From Tetragonia tetragonoides (lineage: Eukaryota > Streptophyta > Magnoliopsida > Caryophyllales > Aizoaceae), in assembly GCA_038025085.1 (NCBI GenBank), contig CM076150.1, forward strand, positions 1,676,501 through 1,740,500: a stretch of 64,000 bases of DNA, in the 5' to 3' direction. Each line of letters starts with the position of its first letter. The stretch's first letter is position 1. A program made the position numbers and the translations under genes. The notes under the pieces were generated by a model that searched no databases, was not told where the DNA came from, and was given only the letters and a program-made list of their open reading frames with translations. This document shows positions 45,220-57,872 of the stretch, piece after piece.

Positions 45220-47146
45220 TCTCTCGTTCGCATTTCTCTCTCCTCACGTCGCCGGAGCTCCAGTGACCACCACCACCGGCCATGGTGGCCAGTGGATGGT
45301 GGTGGTGGTGATGGGTCGGGTTATGGATCCCATTCATGGGCACCCGTGACCTAGACCTAGTTTTAAAGTTAGGGTTTCGTTTTTATATTTTTTTTCGTAA
45401 TTATTAATTCGATTTTCAGTATTTTGGATTTAATGTTTTTATTTTTCTGCACTCATTCGGAATCGTAATTCGGATTTTCAAAAGTCTAGATTGGTTGAAA
45501 TAAATCAATAAATTTAATATAATTGTCAGACTGAGATTTCAATTCTGTTTGTATTTTCGTATTTAATTATTACTTATTCGGTAATTATTTTTAATTAGGA
45601 CCTAATGAGCAAGCGTGATTATTGTCAATTGGTTGGAGCATACTTACTGTTGGTAGCGTTATAGTGGTAAGCGCTCATGCCTACCTTCTTCCAAAACCCC
45701 ATCAAAACTATTTTGATGTATTATGTGCTAATTAGGAAATTTGTCGTGAATTTAATATGCAAAGCATGATTAAATTATATCGTTGTTATTATGAAATTTT
45801 GTTAAGCATGTTTACTGCTGTAAATATGAATTATAATTAGCATGTTGATGTTATCATGTTTTGGGAATTTATTAGTCCATATGATGATTATTGGACAATT
45901 ATTGAATGGTTAATTGTTAGTATTATTGTGCTTTTAATTATATGCTAATTGGTATGGGTATTATTGAGTTCTAGTGAGCACCTATCTACTATCGTTGAAT
46001 GTCTTGAATGATTGGTGAATTTTTGGATATCATATTACCTTGCCGAAGTGCTGCCGAAATTGTGCTAGACATTACTTGTCGTCATTATTGAATTATCGTC
46101 GTTATTGAATTAAAGCATGTTTAATTCTCATCACATTGAATTATCATTATCGTCGTTATTTACTATTCATTGTCGAGAGTATGAAATGAATTAGTAAGTC
46201 GTGGTCTCGTAGTACCACTTATGTCAACCAATGCAAATTATGTAAATTGAATTAAATGAGAGTAAGACTCCTTATGGATCCCTAGGAGTAGTCGAGCAAT
46301 CAGGATTTTACCTAATGGTGTAGTTCAAGGGATGAGTGATTCCCAAGTTACTTATGGACACCTCGTAGTGTGTCTGGGACGGATCATTTCCCATTTATTA
46401 AGTCCTCTAGGCTCGTGTAAATGTATTAGAGGTAGTGTGCACACTAGAGTCATTAAGTCCATGGCGTGATTGTATCTTCGATGAACAGTATGGGTAATCA
46501 TTGTTCTGTTCGCTCTCTTACATCTCTCTAATCAAGACGAATTTTCTATGTCATATTTCATATGACTATACAAGAATTGTATATAAAAGAATGTCGCTAT
46601 GCGTGTGCTTGATTATATGCTTATGTGCGTATGTAAATGAATTTCAATGATTCTTCTAAAACCTCAAGTAAGGTTTGCGAAATATTTTTACTGGGTACGG
46701 ATGACGTTTATTCAGTTTATCTGATTTTTGTTTCTCTATTGTTTCTTTTCTTTTCTTCTGTATTTTGTTTCCGTCACGAAAACCAAAGTGCATGTTTAGT
46801 TGATTCGGACGTACAGCTTGGAAGGTTAGAGTTGGCGTCGGTTTTTAGAACTCTTTCTGTTCAGTTTAGATCGCTGGGATTTTTATTGGATTTATCCCTT
46901 TGAAGACAAGTTGTAATAAATTTGGTTTAATGGTTTTAGCTCACTATATAGACAACTCTGATATTAACTGTTTAGTTCCTTAGAAGCTCCTTTTGATGCC
47001 TAGTCTTTCTTTTTGCTTAGCACTTACTCCTTAGTGATAAATATTGCAGTAACAACCCTTGGGTTCGGGACGGTTCACTGGTGTCGAGTCGTGTATAGCA
47101 ACGTCGATAGTTCCCGAAAAATCATTGCGAATTTGGGGGTGTTACA
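44278..47146 (+). repeat. 3' LTR of the Tekay-like element, 2869 bp
   Basis: It runs from TGTCAAGCC to GGGGGTGTTACA. The start is fixed by comparison with the solo LTR at 18412-21198, which has a perfect target duplication at the equivalent base. Inside are a second PPT-like motif (44471-44507) followed by TGATACCCC, a TATA box in GGCCTATATAAGG (about 44812-44824), a (CT)n tract (45153-45214) and CCTCAAGTAAGG, a mutated form of the donor-like motif. No protein is encoded. Confidence 0.88.
44808..44826 (+). promoter_or_regulatory. LTR TATA box
   Basis: GAGGGCCTATATAAGG is conserved in all three LTR copies of this family (about 35476, 44812 and, on the minus strand, about 20655). It marks the U3 promoter, with transcription expected about 30 bases downstream. 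Confidence 0.7.
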
Positions 47147-48386
47147 CGCACGCGTGAAATAGGAGAGGGAAAATGGGAGGAGGGAGAGTGATACAAGTTA
47201 AATCAAGAATTGAAACCCACTTTTTTTTGTTTTTAAAATCTGAGGCCCAGTTGCGAAATGGGCCTAAAAACTTAATTCAGCCCCACTTTTACCGAACATG
47301 TTTTGGTTTCCAAATAAGTCTAATTTTGGAAACCAAAAAAGTTACAACTTGGATCCACCCTGAACGGGGCTTTAGATTTTAGGTTTAAATTCTCCCTTCC
47401 CTTTTATACGTAAACGTATTGTATTGGCCTCTCTGCCTCCCTACCAAAAAAAATAAATAAATAGAAATTGAAATAAAATATTTTTAAATGCTTTAAAACG
47501 TATGTGTAGGCAACCAACCGACCGCAACAGACCATAGTAACCAAAATCTTACATGTAGCTAAATAATCGGTTCATCTTGTGCTTCATTCATTCTTGACCT
47601 GTCTGACCAAGATTGGAACTAATATTTCATTTCATGGTTGGCTTGCCGTAACGGCGAAAGTACAAATTGCCCCATCACTTATAACATATCTGCAATTAAA
47701 CCCCTCTAGTACCAAATATAGCGAATTGTCCTCACAACTTGTTCTAAGTACACAAATCAACTCTCCTCCAATTTTCCGACCACAAATTCGCTAGAATCAT
47801 GTCGTGGCTAAAATCTTTTTTTTTTTTTTTGCAAATAGATACCATATTTAATTATATACTATCATTATACGTTTTAACTTTGTTTTTTTTTTTTTTTTTA
47901 TTACCCTATACGTCTCAAAAATACTTACTCTATCCGACCTCCTCTGTATCAAGTTTTTCAGATCTCCCTCCCTCTCAGCATCTCTGTAGCCCAGCCATTA
48001 ATGACAACAGATAAGCAGGTGTTTTGGAAATCTAGAAAACTTAAATCCCATCATCAAATCTATTGATACAAATCCTTACACATGGACCTTTTTATTCTCC
48101 TTTTAGTTGAGCATTAATTTCATATGGATACTTTAGATTAATTAATTAACATCTTGAATTGAATTATAAAACAACAAATTAGGTGAAGCCGAAGGATCCT
48201 GGCTTTCTTTTTGTGATTGGAGATAGAATTCCATTTACCTAAAACCATTTAAGATTTTGGTTGGCACCACAAGCCAAAAAGCTCAAATAGGAAAAAGAAT
48301 CCAGAAAACTGTAATTCAGTAAACCTAAAGAGCTTTTATAAGCCAAAGGGTGCCAGAGCGAGGGAGCAGTTTGGTGCTATACTGCT
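47147..48386. other. Intergenic, no gene recognised
   Basis: Mixed sequence with T-runs at about 47817-47830 and 47883-47899. The frame at 47173-47382 lacks recognisable features and I do not call it a gene. Confidence 0.5.
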
Positions 48387-48457
48387 ATGGCCATTTCTCT
48401 TCTGAACAAAGTGCTGAGAGACAGAGAGAGAGTGGAGACGAAGAAAAAGATCGATAG
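48387..48457 (+). other. Possible first-exon fragment interrupted by the copia element
   Basis: An ATG in the context GCTATGG opens a frame, MAISLLNKVLRDRERVETKK, that runs to the edge of the copia element. A TATA-like TTTTATAAGCC lies about 50 bp upstream (48334-48344). The protein is not recognised. After the element the frame would meet a stop within a few codons, so this may be a dead gene start or chance. Confidence 0.2.
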
Positions 48458-48601
48458 TATGAGAGAAATAATGTAGAGAATTGGCTCACCCCAATTGGGA
48501 GCCCTAGCACCTGTATATATAGACAATAGAAACGTACAGAGTTACAGTTTGAATCCTCTTTGTATTCTATTTACATGTAGAGTCCTAATGGTACTCTATT
48601 A
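48458..48601 (-). repeat. Copia 3' LTR, 144 bp
   Basis: On the element's strand it runs from TAATAGAGTACC to TTTCTCTCATA and contains a (TA)3 motif (GTATATATAG on the plus strand). It follows the polypurine tract directly. It is very short for a plant copia LTR. Confidence 0.85.
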
Positions 48602-48658
48602 CGCCCCCTCAAGCTGGTCGGGTGGGCGCACGAAAATATTGGATTTAAGAAAATGAAA

Positions 48659-51600
48659 TTATTGCGGAGACAAAGCTTTAGTCAAAATATCAGCAAGCTG
48701 AAACCGTGTAGGGATGTAACGAACAACAAAATCACCATGTGCAATATGTTCCCGAACAATGTGGTAATCAACCTTAATATGCTTGCTGCGATCGTGAAGA
48801 ACTAGATTCGTCGTGAGATAAGTGGCGCTGAAATTGTCACTCATCACACGAACCGGTTGAGGATGAAGGAATCCTAACTCGGCCAAAAGCTGACGAACCC
48901 AATGTGTATCCGCAACTGTATAACCAATTCCTCTATATTCTTCTTTAGTAGTGGATTTAGAAACTGTAGGTTGTTTCTTACTGCATCAGGAGATCAAGTT
49001 ATTTCCGAGAAAATGGCATAACCTGTGGTGGAGCGGCAACTATCCGGACAACCGCCCCAATCAGCATCAGAATAGGCGACCATCAAAGTCGAATCCTTGG
49101 ACAGGCGAAAATAAAGACCATGATCTGCGGGCAGGAAGGTGAGTAGAATGAGGAGCACGCATAAATTATGAAATGACGTTAACAGCATAAGAAATGTCAG
49201 GTCTTGTCATTATCACATATTGCAACGCACCTACCATACTTCTGTATTCAGAGGGATCCGCAAGCAACTCACCATCCTTAAGGGACAAAATAGTACGGGA
49301 TACAAGGGGAGTGCGCACAGGCTTTGTGGTGTGTAAGCCAAATTTAAGTAATAAGTCATGAATGTATTTTCATTGGGAAAGAAAAATGCCTAAACAATTG
49401 CGCACAACCTGAAGGCCCAGAATATAATGAAGGTCTCCAAGATCCTTCATGGCAAATTTCTCAGACAGGAGAGAAATGATATTTGTGACTAGGAAAGGAG
49501 TATTTCCAGTAATAATTATATCATCCACATAAATTAGTAAAATGACAATGGAAGCACCAGAGCGCCAAATGAACATAGAGGCATCCACCATGCAGCAAAC
49601 AAAACCATAAGACAAGAGAAAACTGCTAAAACGTTGAAACCAAGCTCGTGGAGCTTGCTTGAGTCCATAAATGGACTGTTTCAGACTACAAACATAATTT
49701 GGATGTTTGAACCATGTAAACCTCCACCTAACATGTACAAATGCATTCTAACGTCTAAATGATGAATTGACCAATTAAATGTAAGAGCGAGAGAAAACAC
49801 AATACGAATTGTAGCAGGTTTAACAATGGGGCTAAATTTCTCATGGTAGTCAATACTGGATACTTGTCCGTTCCCACAAGCAACAAGTCGAGGTTTAGGC
49901 CTCTCCACTGTCCCGTCTGAATTGTATTTAAATTTATAACCCACTTAAAACGGAATAATTTTTTAGAATAAATGCGTGGAAGAAGATCCCAATTGCTAGT
50001 GGAGATAAAAACGTTAAATTCCTCAGCCATGGCCTGGCACCATCTATCGTCCTTGCTAGCTTACTTAAAAGAACTAGGTTCCACTTCTTTAAGAGTTGCA
50101 GACAAATTCATTAAGAGACGAGGTTTGACAATCCCCGATTGGGATCAGGTGTGCATACGACGAGTAGTAGTGGAAGTAGGAGCGGGAGGGACGATAGGCG
50201 AAGAAGTGACAAATGGCATTCACGGTAAGGCATGAGCAGCAGAGGTTGGATGAGGACAATGGAGAATCTCCCAAAGGCGAGACTGAAAGCAGTGCACTGG
50301 AGGCGCTGTTGGAGACATGATGGTGCTTTGGAGATGACGCATATTCGGGGACGATGGGTAACGACCTTGGGGCTAATAAACGCGTTGTGGGGGAGGACAC
50401 AAAATCGTCTACGGGAGGAATAATAGTAACAGCATGCGCTGTAGGAGCAGGGAAGGACTCAACCATAAGAGTCACCAGAGGAGATGTCGACACCACAGGG
50501 ACTTGAGCGGGAGCAACTAGAGGTAGACCAGACGCGAGGGGAACAATCTTAGGAGTAACAGACGATAATCTAGGAACTACGATACATTCTACAGTGGGCG
50601 TGATGGACCAAGAGCCTACTAAAACCAAAGGTGACGTATGAGGACCAAAATCATTATTAGACTTGGACACAAGATCGGGATATGGGAAAATAATCTCATG
50701 GAACCGAATATGGCAACTCACATAAACACGACCAGAGATGGGATCGAGACAACGATATCCCTTATAGTGAGGGGCATAACCTAGAAAAACACATTCCTTC
50801 GACGGAGGATGTAATTTGCTTGAAGGTTGGGCAGAAAAATTAGGAAAGCATCGAGACCCAGAAACACGCAAAAAAATCATACTCAGGGGTTTTATGGAGC
50901 AAACGTTCAAAAGGTGAAACGCCCCCTAAAACTGGAGTGGGTAATATAAACAGCAGAGTAAGTTGCATCAAATCAATATTCGGCAAGCATATGAGCCTCA
51001 ATTAGAGATGTCTGAACCATCTCTAATATATGGCAATGTTTGCGTTCTGCCACTCCATTTTGTTCCTGAGTGTCGGGACAAGATTTTCGAAAATAAATAC
51101 CATGGTCTAAAAAATGATGTTTTAAAGGAGAGTTATCAAACTCATGCCCCCATCACTCTGAAACATTTAATCTTGCAATTAAATAAATTTTCCACGAAAG
51201 TTTGAAATTGCAAAATAATAATAAATACCTCCGATTTCTTCTTCAAGGGATATAACCAAGTAAAGCGTGAGTAATTATCCATGAAAGAAACATACTAACG
51301 ATAGCCCATATTAGAAATAACAGGAGACTGCCAAACATCAGAGTGTACGAGATTTGCCAAGTCTACAGAAAACACAATTGTCCTCAGAATGACTACCAGA
51401 GGAAGAAGACTAGCAGTCATAAGTTTATTTAGAGTCCTATTAATAGTATGACCTAAGCGTATGCCAAAGATCTCCCAAGTTTGTTTGAGCAACGAACGCT
51501 GGGGAAGACACAGAAGAACCTAATGATGGAAGAGAAAAAATATGCTCGGAACTGGTAGCCTTGAGCAGGACCTCCACCGTTGTCTTGTCCTTAAGAGAAA

Positions 51601-51973
51601 CAGAAGACTCGTGAAAACCAACACGAGAATGGTTGTCGGAACATAAACGTTTAACAGACAATCACTTTTGTTTTAACTTGGGCACATGATAAACCGATGT
51701 TAGTGTAAAGGGCCTAGACAAAGATTTAACACTCTATCACCAACACTTGCAATATCTAGTAATGAACCATTTCCAACTTGAATTTTATTTGATCCCGTTA
51801 TAAGGTTTTGGTGAAGTGAGAATACCTTTAGAGGGAGTCATATGAGAGGCCGCACCCGAGTCAGCATAACACATGGTTTCGGGCGTGTCCCCGATATTAA
51901 CAACAGCATAGGCAGGGGTAATAGCATTATTAGTACTACAACGTTCCGGGACAAGTAGCCCCTCCTTGGCCAA
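48659..51973 (-). pseudogene. Copia pol: protease, integrase, RT, RNase H, broken
   Basis: From high to low coordinates: protease with CYADSGAASHMTPSKG (about 51850-51885); integrase, readable only in pieces (WQSPVISNMGYR near 51310; DTQEQNGVAERKH equivalent near 51060); the post-integrase KECVFLGYAPHYKGYRCLD (about 50745-50800); reverse transcriptase with GYKFKYNSDGTVERPKPRLV (about 49890-49945) and the intact catalytic box YVDDIIITGN (about 49510-49540); and RNase H with YSDADWGGCPDS and ADILTKALSPQ (48659-49080). The frame is broken more than ten times. Confidence 0.82.
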
Positions 51974-52160
51974 GAAGAAAGCAAAGTTGACAAATTAAAT
52001 GGTTGTTTACTGATATGGGTCCAGAAGATGAATTCCCTGCAAGATCGGGGTTAGAAGTATGCATATGAATTAAAGACAATGAATTAGAGGGACCGTCATA
52101 ACTAATACTGTTACCGTTAGTGGCGTGGCGCTGTTGTTGGTTTTTTTGGGTGGATTGTTA

Positions 52161-53723
52161 TTATCCAGCGTTCACGGTTGAAGGTCTGCTGGTTGGTATT
52201 GACGCGGCCACGCCCCCCACGTCCTCGGTTATTATTGCGTCCGCCACGCCATCAGTTCTGTCGACCTCGACCACCACCTTGCTGCTGCGTGGGGGTCTGG
52301 TGTTGCGGGTGGAATTACCTTTATTGGGTGTGGCAGTGGTAGATTGGGAAGATGACCCACGAACCAAATTAGCTGCTAAGGCTTGGTGAGAAACAAGATC
52401 ACCGTCTCGGTCAAGCATGTGCTTCAAGTATTGCTCGTGTACAAGAAGACGACTATTAAGATCATCAAAGGTCATGTTCTCCATGAATTGAGATATGGTG
52501 GTGATAATGGATTGTAGTCAGAATCAAGCCCAAAGATTGGATTTTCAATTAAATTCGCATTCGACACGGGATGACGGTGAGTGGCAAGATTATCAGCAAT
52601 TGTGGTAAAGGCCAGGCCCGTTCCCAGGGCGAATTCAAGATATAAGGGCCCTAAGATATTAATAATTTTTTGTGGAATAAGAAATGAACCAAAAAAATTA
52701 AATAGAAAGAGAATGAGGGCCCTTGGATTTGTACTTAGGATAAAGGGCATTAGTTTCACTTTCCTTTCAAGCATAACCACTCAGCCACTACTATATTTTT
52801 AATGATTTTTAACTTCAGATTTTACTATATATTATATTTTTTTATTTTTTTGGGCCCCTTTCTATATTGGGTCCTAGGCGGTCGCCCTAGAGGCCTATGC
52901 TCTAAAACGGCCCTGGTCAGGGCACGTTTAAGTTCCATACTACAAGCCATACTTAGAAGAATTAAAACGACCTTGAAGACGAGCCCAAATTTCATGAGAA
53001 AAGACAAGTTCATGGACTTCGATCATTACCTCATGCGACAACGTCGCAAACAACCACGAGCGGATACTTTGATAAGTTCGCAACCGTATTGATCATAAAC
53101 ATTACGGGTGGAGAAGGAACCGTTCCATCCACAAAGCCCAAATAATTGATGAGAGCGTAACAGGGCTTCGAATTGAGTTCGCCTTGTGAGATAGTCATCA
53201 ATGCAAGAAAGCCGGATCGTCACAAGATTGGTGAGGTTTGGAGCAAAAGGGTCATGAAAGAGGGGCTGCTGGTTGCAAACCATGACCGCCATATACACCT
53301 GTCGGAGCCGTTGAACCGAAGTTCATGTGTTGAAAACCCGAAGTAAGGATGTGCGGGTCATAGGCAGCTAGGGCAATACTCCACTTGAAGAACCATGCTG
53401 AAAGACAGAATTTTGGAAAAACTGTGGTGGTACCGAAATCTGAGCACAAGAGGCCATGAAACTTGAGGAGGGATATGGTTCGACATTGGTGGTGGAGGAG
53501 GCAGTGGGAAGGAAAAGCCTGGAGGAGTCGAGAGAGATGTGATTATGGGCTGAGTATTGGGAGCAACAACGGAGGTGACGTGCTGCATGACAACGGAAGC
53601 AATGGGTTGTGTGACAGCAAAGGTGATGATATTAGATGTGGGTGCCGACGAGGTAAAAGTGTCATCTTGGAAGAAGGACACAACTGTCGTGGAGGCTGGT
53701 GGTGTGGGAGGGGAACTCGACAT
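52161..53723 (-). pseudogene. Copia gag, interrupted by a MITE
   Basis: The start MSSSPPTPPASTTVV lies at 53723. Pieces of the capsid region (IRLSCIDDYLTRRTQFEALL, then FSHEIWARLQGRFNSSKYG) run to about 52920. After the MITE it resumes with FTTIADNLATHRHPVSNANL and MENMTFDDLNSRLLVHEQYL. A Gly/Arg-rich tail follows. Gag packages the element RNA. Frameshifts and the insertion disable it. Confidence 0.7.
52613..52915. mobile_element. hAT-like MITE inside copia gag, 303 bp
   Basis: The ends CAGGCCCGTT and, read inward, CAGGGCCGTT are hAT-type. The 8-bp flanks GTAAAGGC (52605-52612) and GTCAGGGC (52916-52923) match at six of eight positions, as expected for an aged hAT target duplication. Gag coding sequence continues on both sides. 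No transposase is encoded. Confidence 0.65.
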
Positions 53724-53796
53724 TGTAGGACAGTAAAAGGATGATGGTTCCGTTTTTTTTTTTAATTAGGTATCTAGGATCTCTGCTCTGATACCA

Positions 53797-53853
53797 TATG
53801 AGAGAGAGAAATAATGCAGAGAATTGGCTCACCCCTATTGCGAGTCTTGGCAC

Positions 53854-53910
<57 letters not shown>

Positions 53911-53981
53911 TAATAGAACAATTACAGTTTGAATCCTCTTTGTACTCTATTTACATATAGAGTCCTAATGGCACTCTATTA
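53797..53981 (-). repeat. Copia 5' LTR, 185 bp with expanded (TA)n
   Basis: It matches the other LTR apart from scattered substitutions and a (TA)n expansion at about 53857-53908, which accounts for the extra length. The tRNA primer site lies directly inside it. Confidence 0.85.
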
Positions 53982-53986
53982 GATAG

Positions 53987-54638
53987 GACCGTATAAATTA
54001 AAACGTATAATCAATGGAAGGAGTATTTTCAAATTAAAATAAAACGTATATAACATATATAACAGTATATGCACAAACATATAAATAATAAAAAAAAAAT
54101 CGGGTGCCAAGTCATGATTCCGGTGACGTTTTGGCCAGAAAAATGGAGGAGGGCTTAATTGTTGTATTCACAGAAGTTTTGGGGGCGATTTACAACTTGA
54201 GAAAGTAACGGGGCTTAACTGCACATGGTTTAAAACTGGTGAGATTTATTTGCTATTTTCGCCTTTTAGTAGCAGATATTGTATTGAAGTTACTTCCAAT
54301 GGAGTGTTTACATATTGGAACGATGGTACGAAAAAGGAAAGGAGTTATTATTCTTAATAACTAACGACACATTATTTCACCGTCTCATTTGATTTTACAT
54401 GGTACACTCAACATAAAAGGGCAAGAAAAATGGGGCAAGAAAAATGGACGTACAAGGCCTTACAAGTTATCAGCTTCTTAGCTATACATGAAAGATCATC
54501 TTTTCCTTCTGTACATGGCACTTATATATGATGTGTGCGGAATCTACACAAACCTCCTAAACATCTACCCCCGGTAGGGAAAAGGAAGTTAAGTCGAGAT
54601 GAGATTTGATTCACAATCGGCAAAGACCTTATTGCATT
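53987..54638. other. Downstream region and probable 3' UTR of the next gene
   Basis: AT-rich sequence. About 54440-54638 probably holds the 3' UTR of the minus-strand gene that ends at 54639. No other feature is seen. Confidence 0.5.
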
Positions 54639-57501
54639 TCAAGCTTTTAAATTATCCAGACTCGTGGAAGGGCTAGATGCCCTCTTATTCTCACGGAGGC
54701 TGCGGCTTGAAACCAATCTCGGAAAACAGCATTGTACAACCTTGACTGACTTATCTTTGTCGTGCACATAACCATCAGTAGGGGTCCTTTTACCACTGCT
54801 AGACACAGATTTCGTACCCGAAACATAGGGTGATCCATTTGCTGATTTTGACCGCAACGCAGGGGCATATGGACTAGATTCACTCCCATATCCAGCAAAG
54901 GCTAGGCCTTCCCCAGCACGCTCTCTGATGCTTTCTCGAAAAAGATCAGCAAGTTTCTTCTTCTTAGGTATTGAGGATGAATCCGGAGTAGAACCAGGTG
55001 CTCCTTCAGGTAAAGTTCCCTTAGCTAGAGGAGACATTGCTGAACTGCTCCGATGGAGTGGGGTACTGCCTCGAGATCGGTTTGATGCTGCATCAATAGA
55101 TATAATCAGCATCCTGGTCTCTCATGTTTGAAGTTTCAAATAAGTAATGGATGATATAAAAACCCATCAAATAAAACATCTTTATACAAATCCTAGCGAA
55201 ATAATCAATAGCAAATGTTACAAAAAAAATGCAATAAGTTGCAAGCAGAAGATGTGATCAAGATACTCTCCACAGTTTTCCATCACATGAACAATAAGGT
55301 TATGAAGAAGTGGACCATCAAGAATGGCATGCTTACCACTGCGTCGAGGTGGTCTGCCATCAAAGAGAACCCTATTGACTTGCGGTGATAATGCTTTATT
55401 ATATCGCAAGTTTTCTAACGCATTATGGACTGGAGTACTGCCACGAGAAGGGGTGAAATCTGCACACATGCCAATAAAAGCATTATGAGATATAGCTCTA
55501 TATAGGGGATTGGAAATAATCAACATAGAAACTATGATGAGAGTCTATGCTTCTCAGACTCGGGGTGTGGATCCGAGAATCGGATACTCGGACTCATCTG
55601 TTCAAAGGAAGTGTTGGATGACACAGATATTTCGGTTGAAATGAAGAGTCCGAGTAATATAGATGACAGGTACACAGCAAAGATGCAGATTCTAAAGACT
55701 TTATTAGCAAGCATTTTAAAACTCGTACTTCTGATCTACAAAGTCATCTTAAATCCAATATTCTAGTATTATGCATCAATTCTCTTTAATACGAGTAAGA
55801 GCTGAGTGCACTTTCGAGGCCAGAGAGAGAGAGAAAAAACCCCAGTCAAGGAAAAACTACTCAAATGCATTGATAAGGCTCATACTTGTAGGAACATCAG
55901 AGAGAACAAAATATCATACGGAGTTGCAGTTATCACACTGATAACTAGAGCCAACTTTGCAATGTTGAATAGTGGGCCAAATGGGCAATCTATAGTGAAG
56001 CAGTGATAGATCAAACAGCTTTGTTGTACACATTCTTACCTCCATTCACACTATAAAAATCATCATCACAATCTGAGTCTAGCCAAGCTTGGGTATCGTA
56101 AAAGGCTTCATCTTTACTTCCTGGAAATTGGGAAAAAAGAAAAACATGAGTACCAATGAGATGCAAAGGCAATCATTTGCATTATTAGAATCCCCTATAG
56201 ATCATTTAATAAAATCAATTCCAGAAGACTGCTACAGATCATACTAGTTCATAAGCATGACTCAATATCATAGCCTGCTTTCTCCTTTTTCTCCCCTGTA
56301 TTTTTGCTCTCACTTCTATATTTTAGTTGTGTGTAATTTCTCTATGGCTATCATAAAGTATACAAATGGCGCTTAACAGAATGAGACCTTTAAACACCCA
56401 CATGCCCCCCCCCCCCCCATATTTCTCTTTGATGAAATTTGACATTAGCAATTAAATGTTTTACTCTGATTAAAACTGTAATTAGTCAAAGATTCAACTC
56501 ATTGAAACTGTAACAGGTAACAAAAAATATGCCACTAATTAAAACTGATAGTTTTTTTTAAAACAACACATTGACAGAAGGAAACTGATGGCTCATGAAT
56601 TTCTAGTCTTTAGGCAAAAGACACAGAAGAGAAATAGAACGAGTGATCATACAAAACTGATTTGGAAAATCTTTGAGCTACTATAGTTTATAACAGAGAG
56701 CTTAAAGACACAAAAGAGAAATAGAACGAGTGGTCATACAAAACAGCTTTAGAGAATCTTGAGCTATTATACTGTATAACAGAGGGCTGCATTGCACTCC
56801 TGCACCAACTGTCAAAAGAACTGCATTTAGTGCAGATTAGGCGGATCAGCCCAACCTTGACAGACAGTACGTCCACTATCATATGAACTCTTGCTGCTTC
56901 TAGTACTGGTATTGGTACAAGAGATTGGTGCTATGGTTATCAAGCAAAACGAATCACATATGTTTTCATAAACTACAGCCTGAATGCAAAGTAATCTGAG
57001 AGATCTACTTATTAACGGTTGCTGAGAAAATCTGATCACAACTTCAATCTTCTAGAGACATTATCTCTCACATTATCATAAACTACAGGTGATTCTAACA
57101 GGCCAACACGAACAGTGATCGGTAACAAGCAGTGCACATGCTAATAACACATATGTTTTACATTCTGTTGTAAGCAATTGTGTTGTCCACAGTCAATGTC
57201 CCGATCATAGCCTCCTGCATAACCCCCCCCCCCATAAGAAAGACTATTCATTTAACCAAACTGTTAACTCTGATGTAGACGTAAAAGCCCAAGGATTCTC
57301 AGATTTTTCAGACTTTTGATGCTAAGCAAGTAAGCATACTCGAAAGAGGCAAGAGCATTGCTTTTTCTGGTTTATAATACTTAAAATAACTGTTTTCGTG
57401 GGTCTTCCGCAAACAGCCTCCCTGCTAGGCGACTAGTTAGGGGTAAGGCTGCGTACATCTGGACCTCCCCAGACCCCACCCTCGGCGGGATATTTACTGG
57501 G

Positions 57502-57532
<31 letters not shown>

Positions 57533-57841
57533 GATACTTAAAATAACTATTTTTCCAGCTATCCCATATATGCAATAAGAACTGCAACCAGAAAGAAACC
57601 TTCATGTGCATGAAAACCAAGAGTTGGGAGTTGTCTACATGCACAATGCCTTAAATTATTCGAGACAATCAAATTCAAGTCATAACTTTGAAAATTCTTG
57701 TCAGTGGAAATCTTTAAATTTTAACATGTGTTTTTCTACTCAACATTCACTAGTGTTTTCTTATCAACAACCATCTAATAACCCTTTTTTGATTGAAAAA
57801 AACTACATCAAGTACATCAGATATCACCTCTGGTTGAAATC

Positions 57842-57872
<31 letters not shown>

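Larger units (their letters stand above)
35384..47146 (+). mobile_element. Tekay/Del-like chromovirus (Ty3/gypsy), 11.8 kb
   Basis: The order is 5' LTR (lacking about its first 430 bp), primer site, an extra ORF, gag, protease, RT, RNase H, integrase with chromodomain, polypurine tract and a full 2.87-kb 3' LTR. The very long LTRs, the chromodomain and the GGGACGAAAC...AAGGAGGGTAGAATG sequence before the LTR fit the Tekay/Del lineage. The 5' target duplication is lost with the truncated LTR; the bases after the 3' LTR are CGCAC. Many stops show the copy is dead. Confidence 0.88.
48458..53981 (-). mobile_element. Ty1/copia retrotransposon with short LTRs, complete but dead
   Basis: The boundaries are supported by a perfect 5-bp duplication GATAG at 48453-48457 and 53982-53986. 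On the minus strand the order is LTR (53981-53797), initiator-tRNA-Met primer site TGGTATCAGAGC (53796-53785), gag, protease, integrase, RT, RNase H, polypurine tract TTGAGGGGGCG (48612-48602) and LTR (48601-48458). Integrase before RT is the copia order. Many frameshifts are present, and a hAT-like MITE interrupts gag. Confidence 0.9.

Noticed and set aside
44803..45354. Frame beginning TEGLYKEKGETIDQFCKLNQ, present in three LTR copies
   Set aside because: It starts on a TTG inside the LTR TATA region and runs into CT-rich U5 sequence. Its conservation reflects the promoter and transcription start, not a protein.
44509..47146. LTR start at TGATACCCC (44509)
   Set aside because: It looks like a standard LTR edge after a PPT, but the solo LTR's target duplication shows the active edge is TGTCA...GCC, 230 bp upstream. 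TGATACCCC is at best an ancestral edge.
47173..47382. 69-residue frame considered as a small gene
   Set aside because: It shows no signal peptide, domain or homology that I recognise, and its upstream region lies directly after an LTR end.
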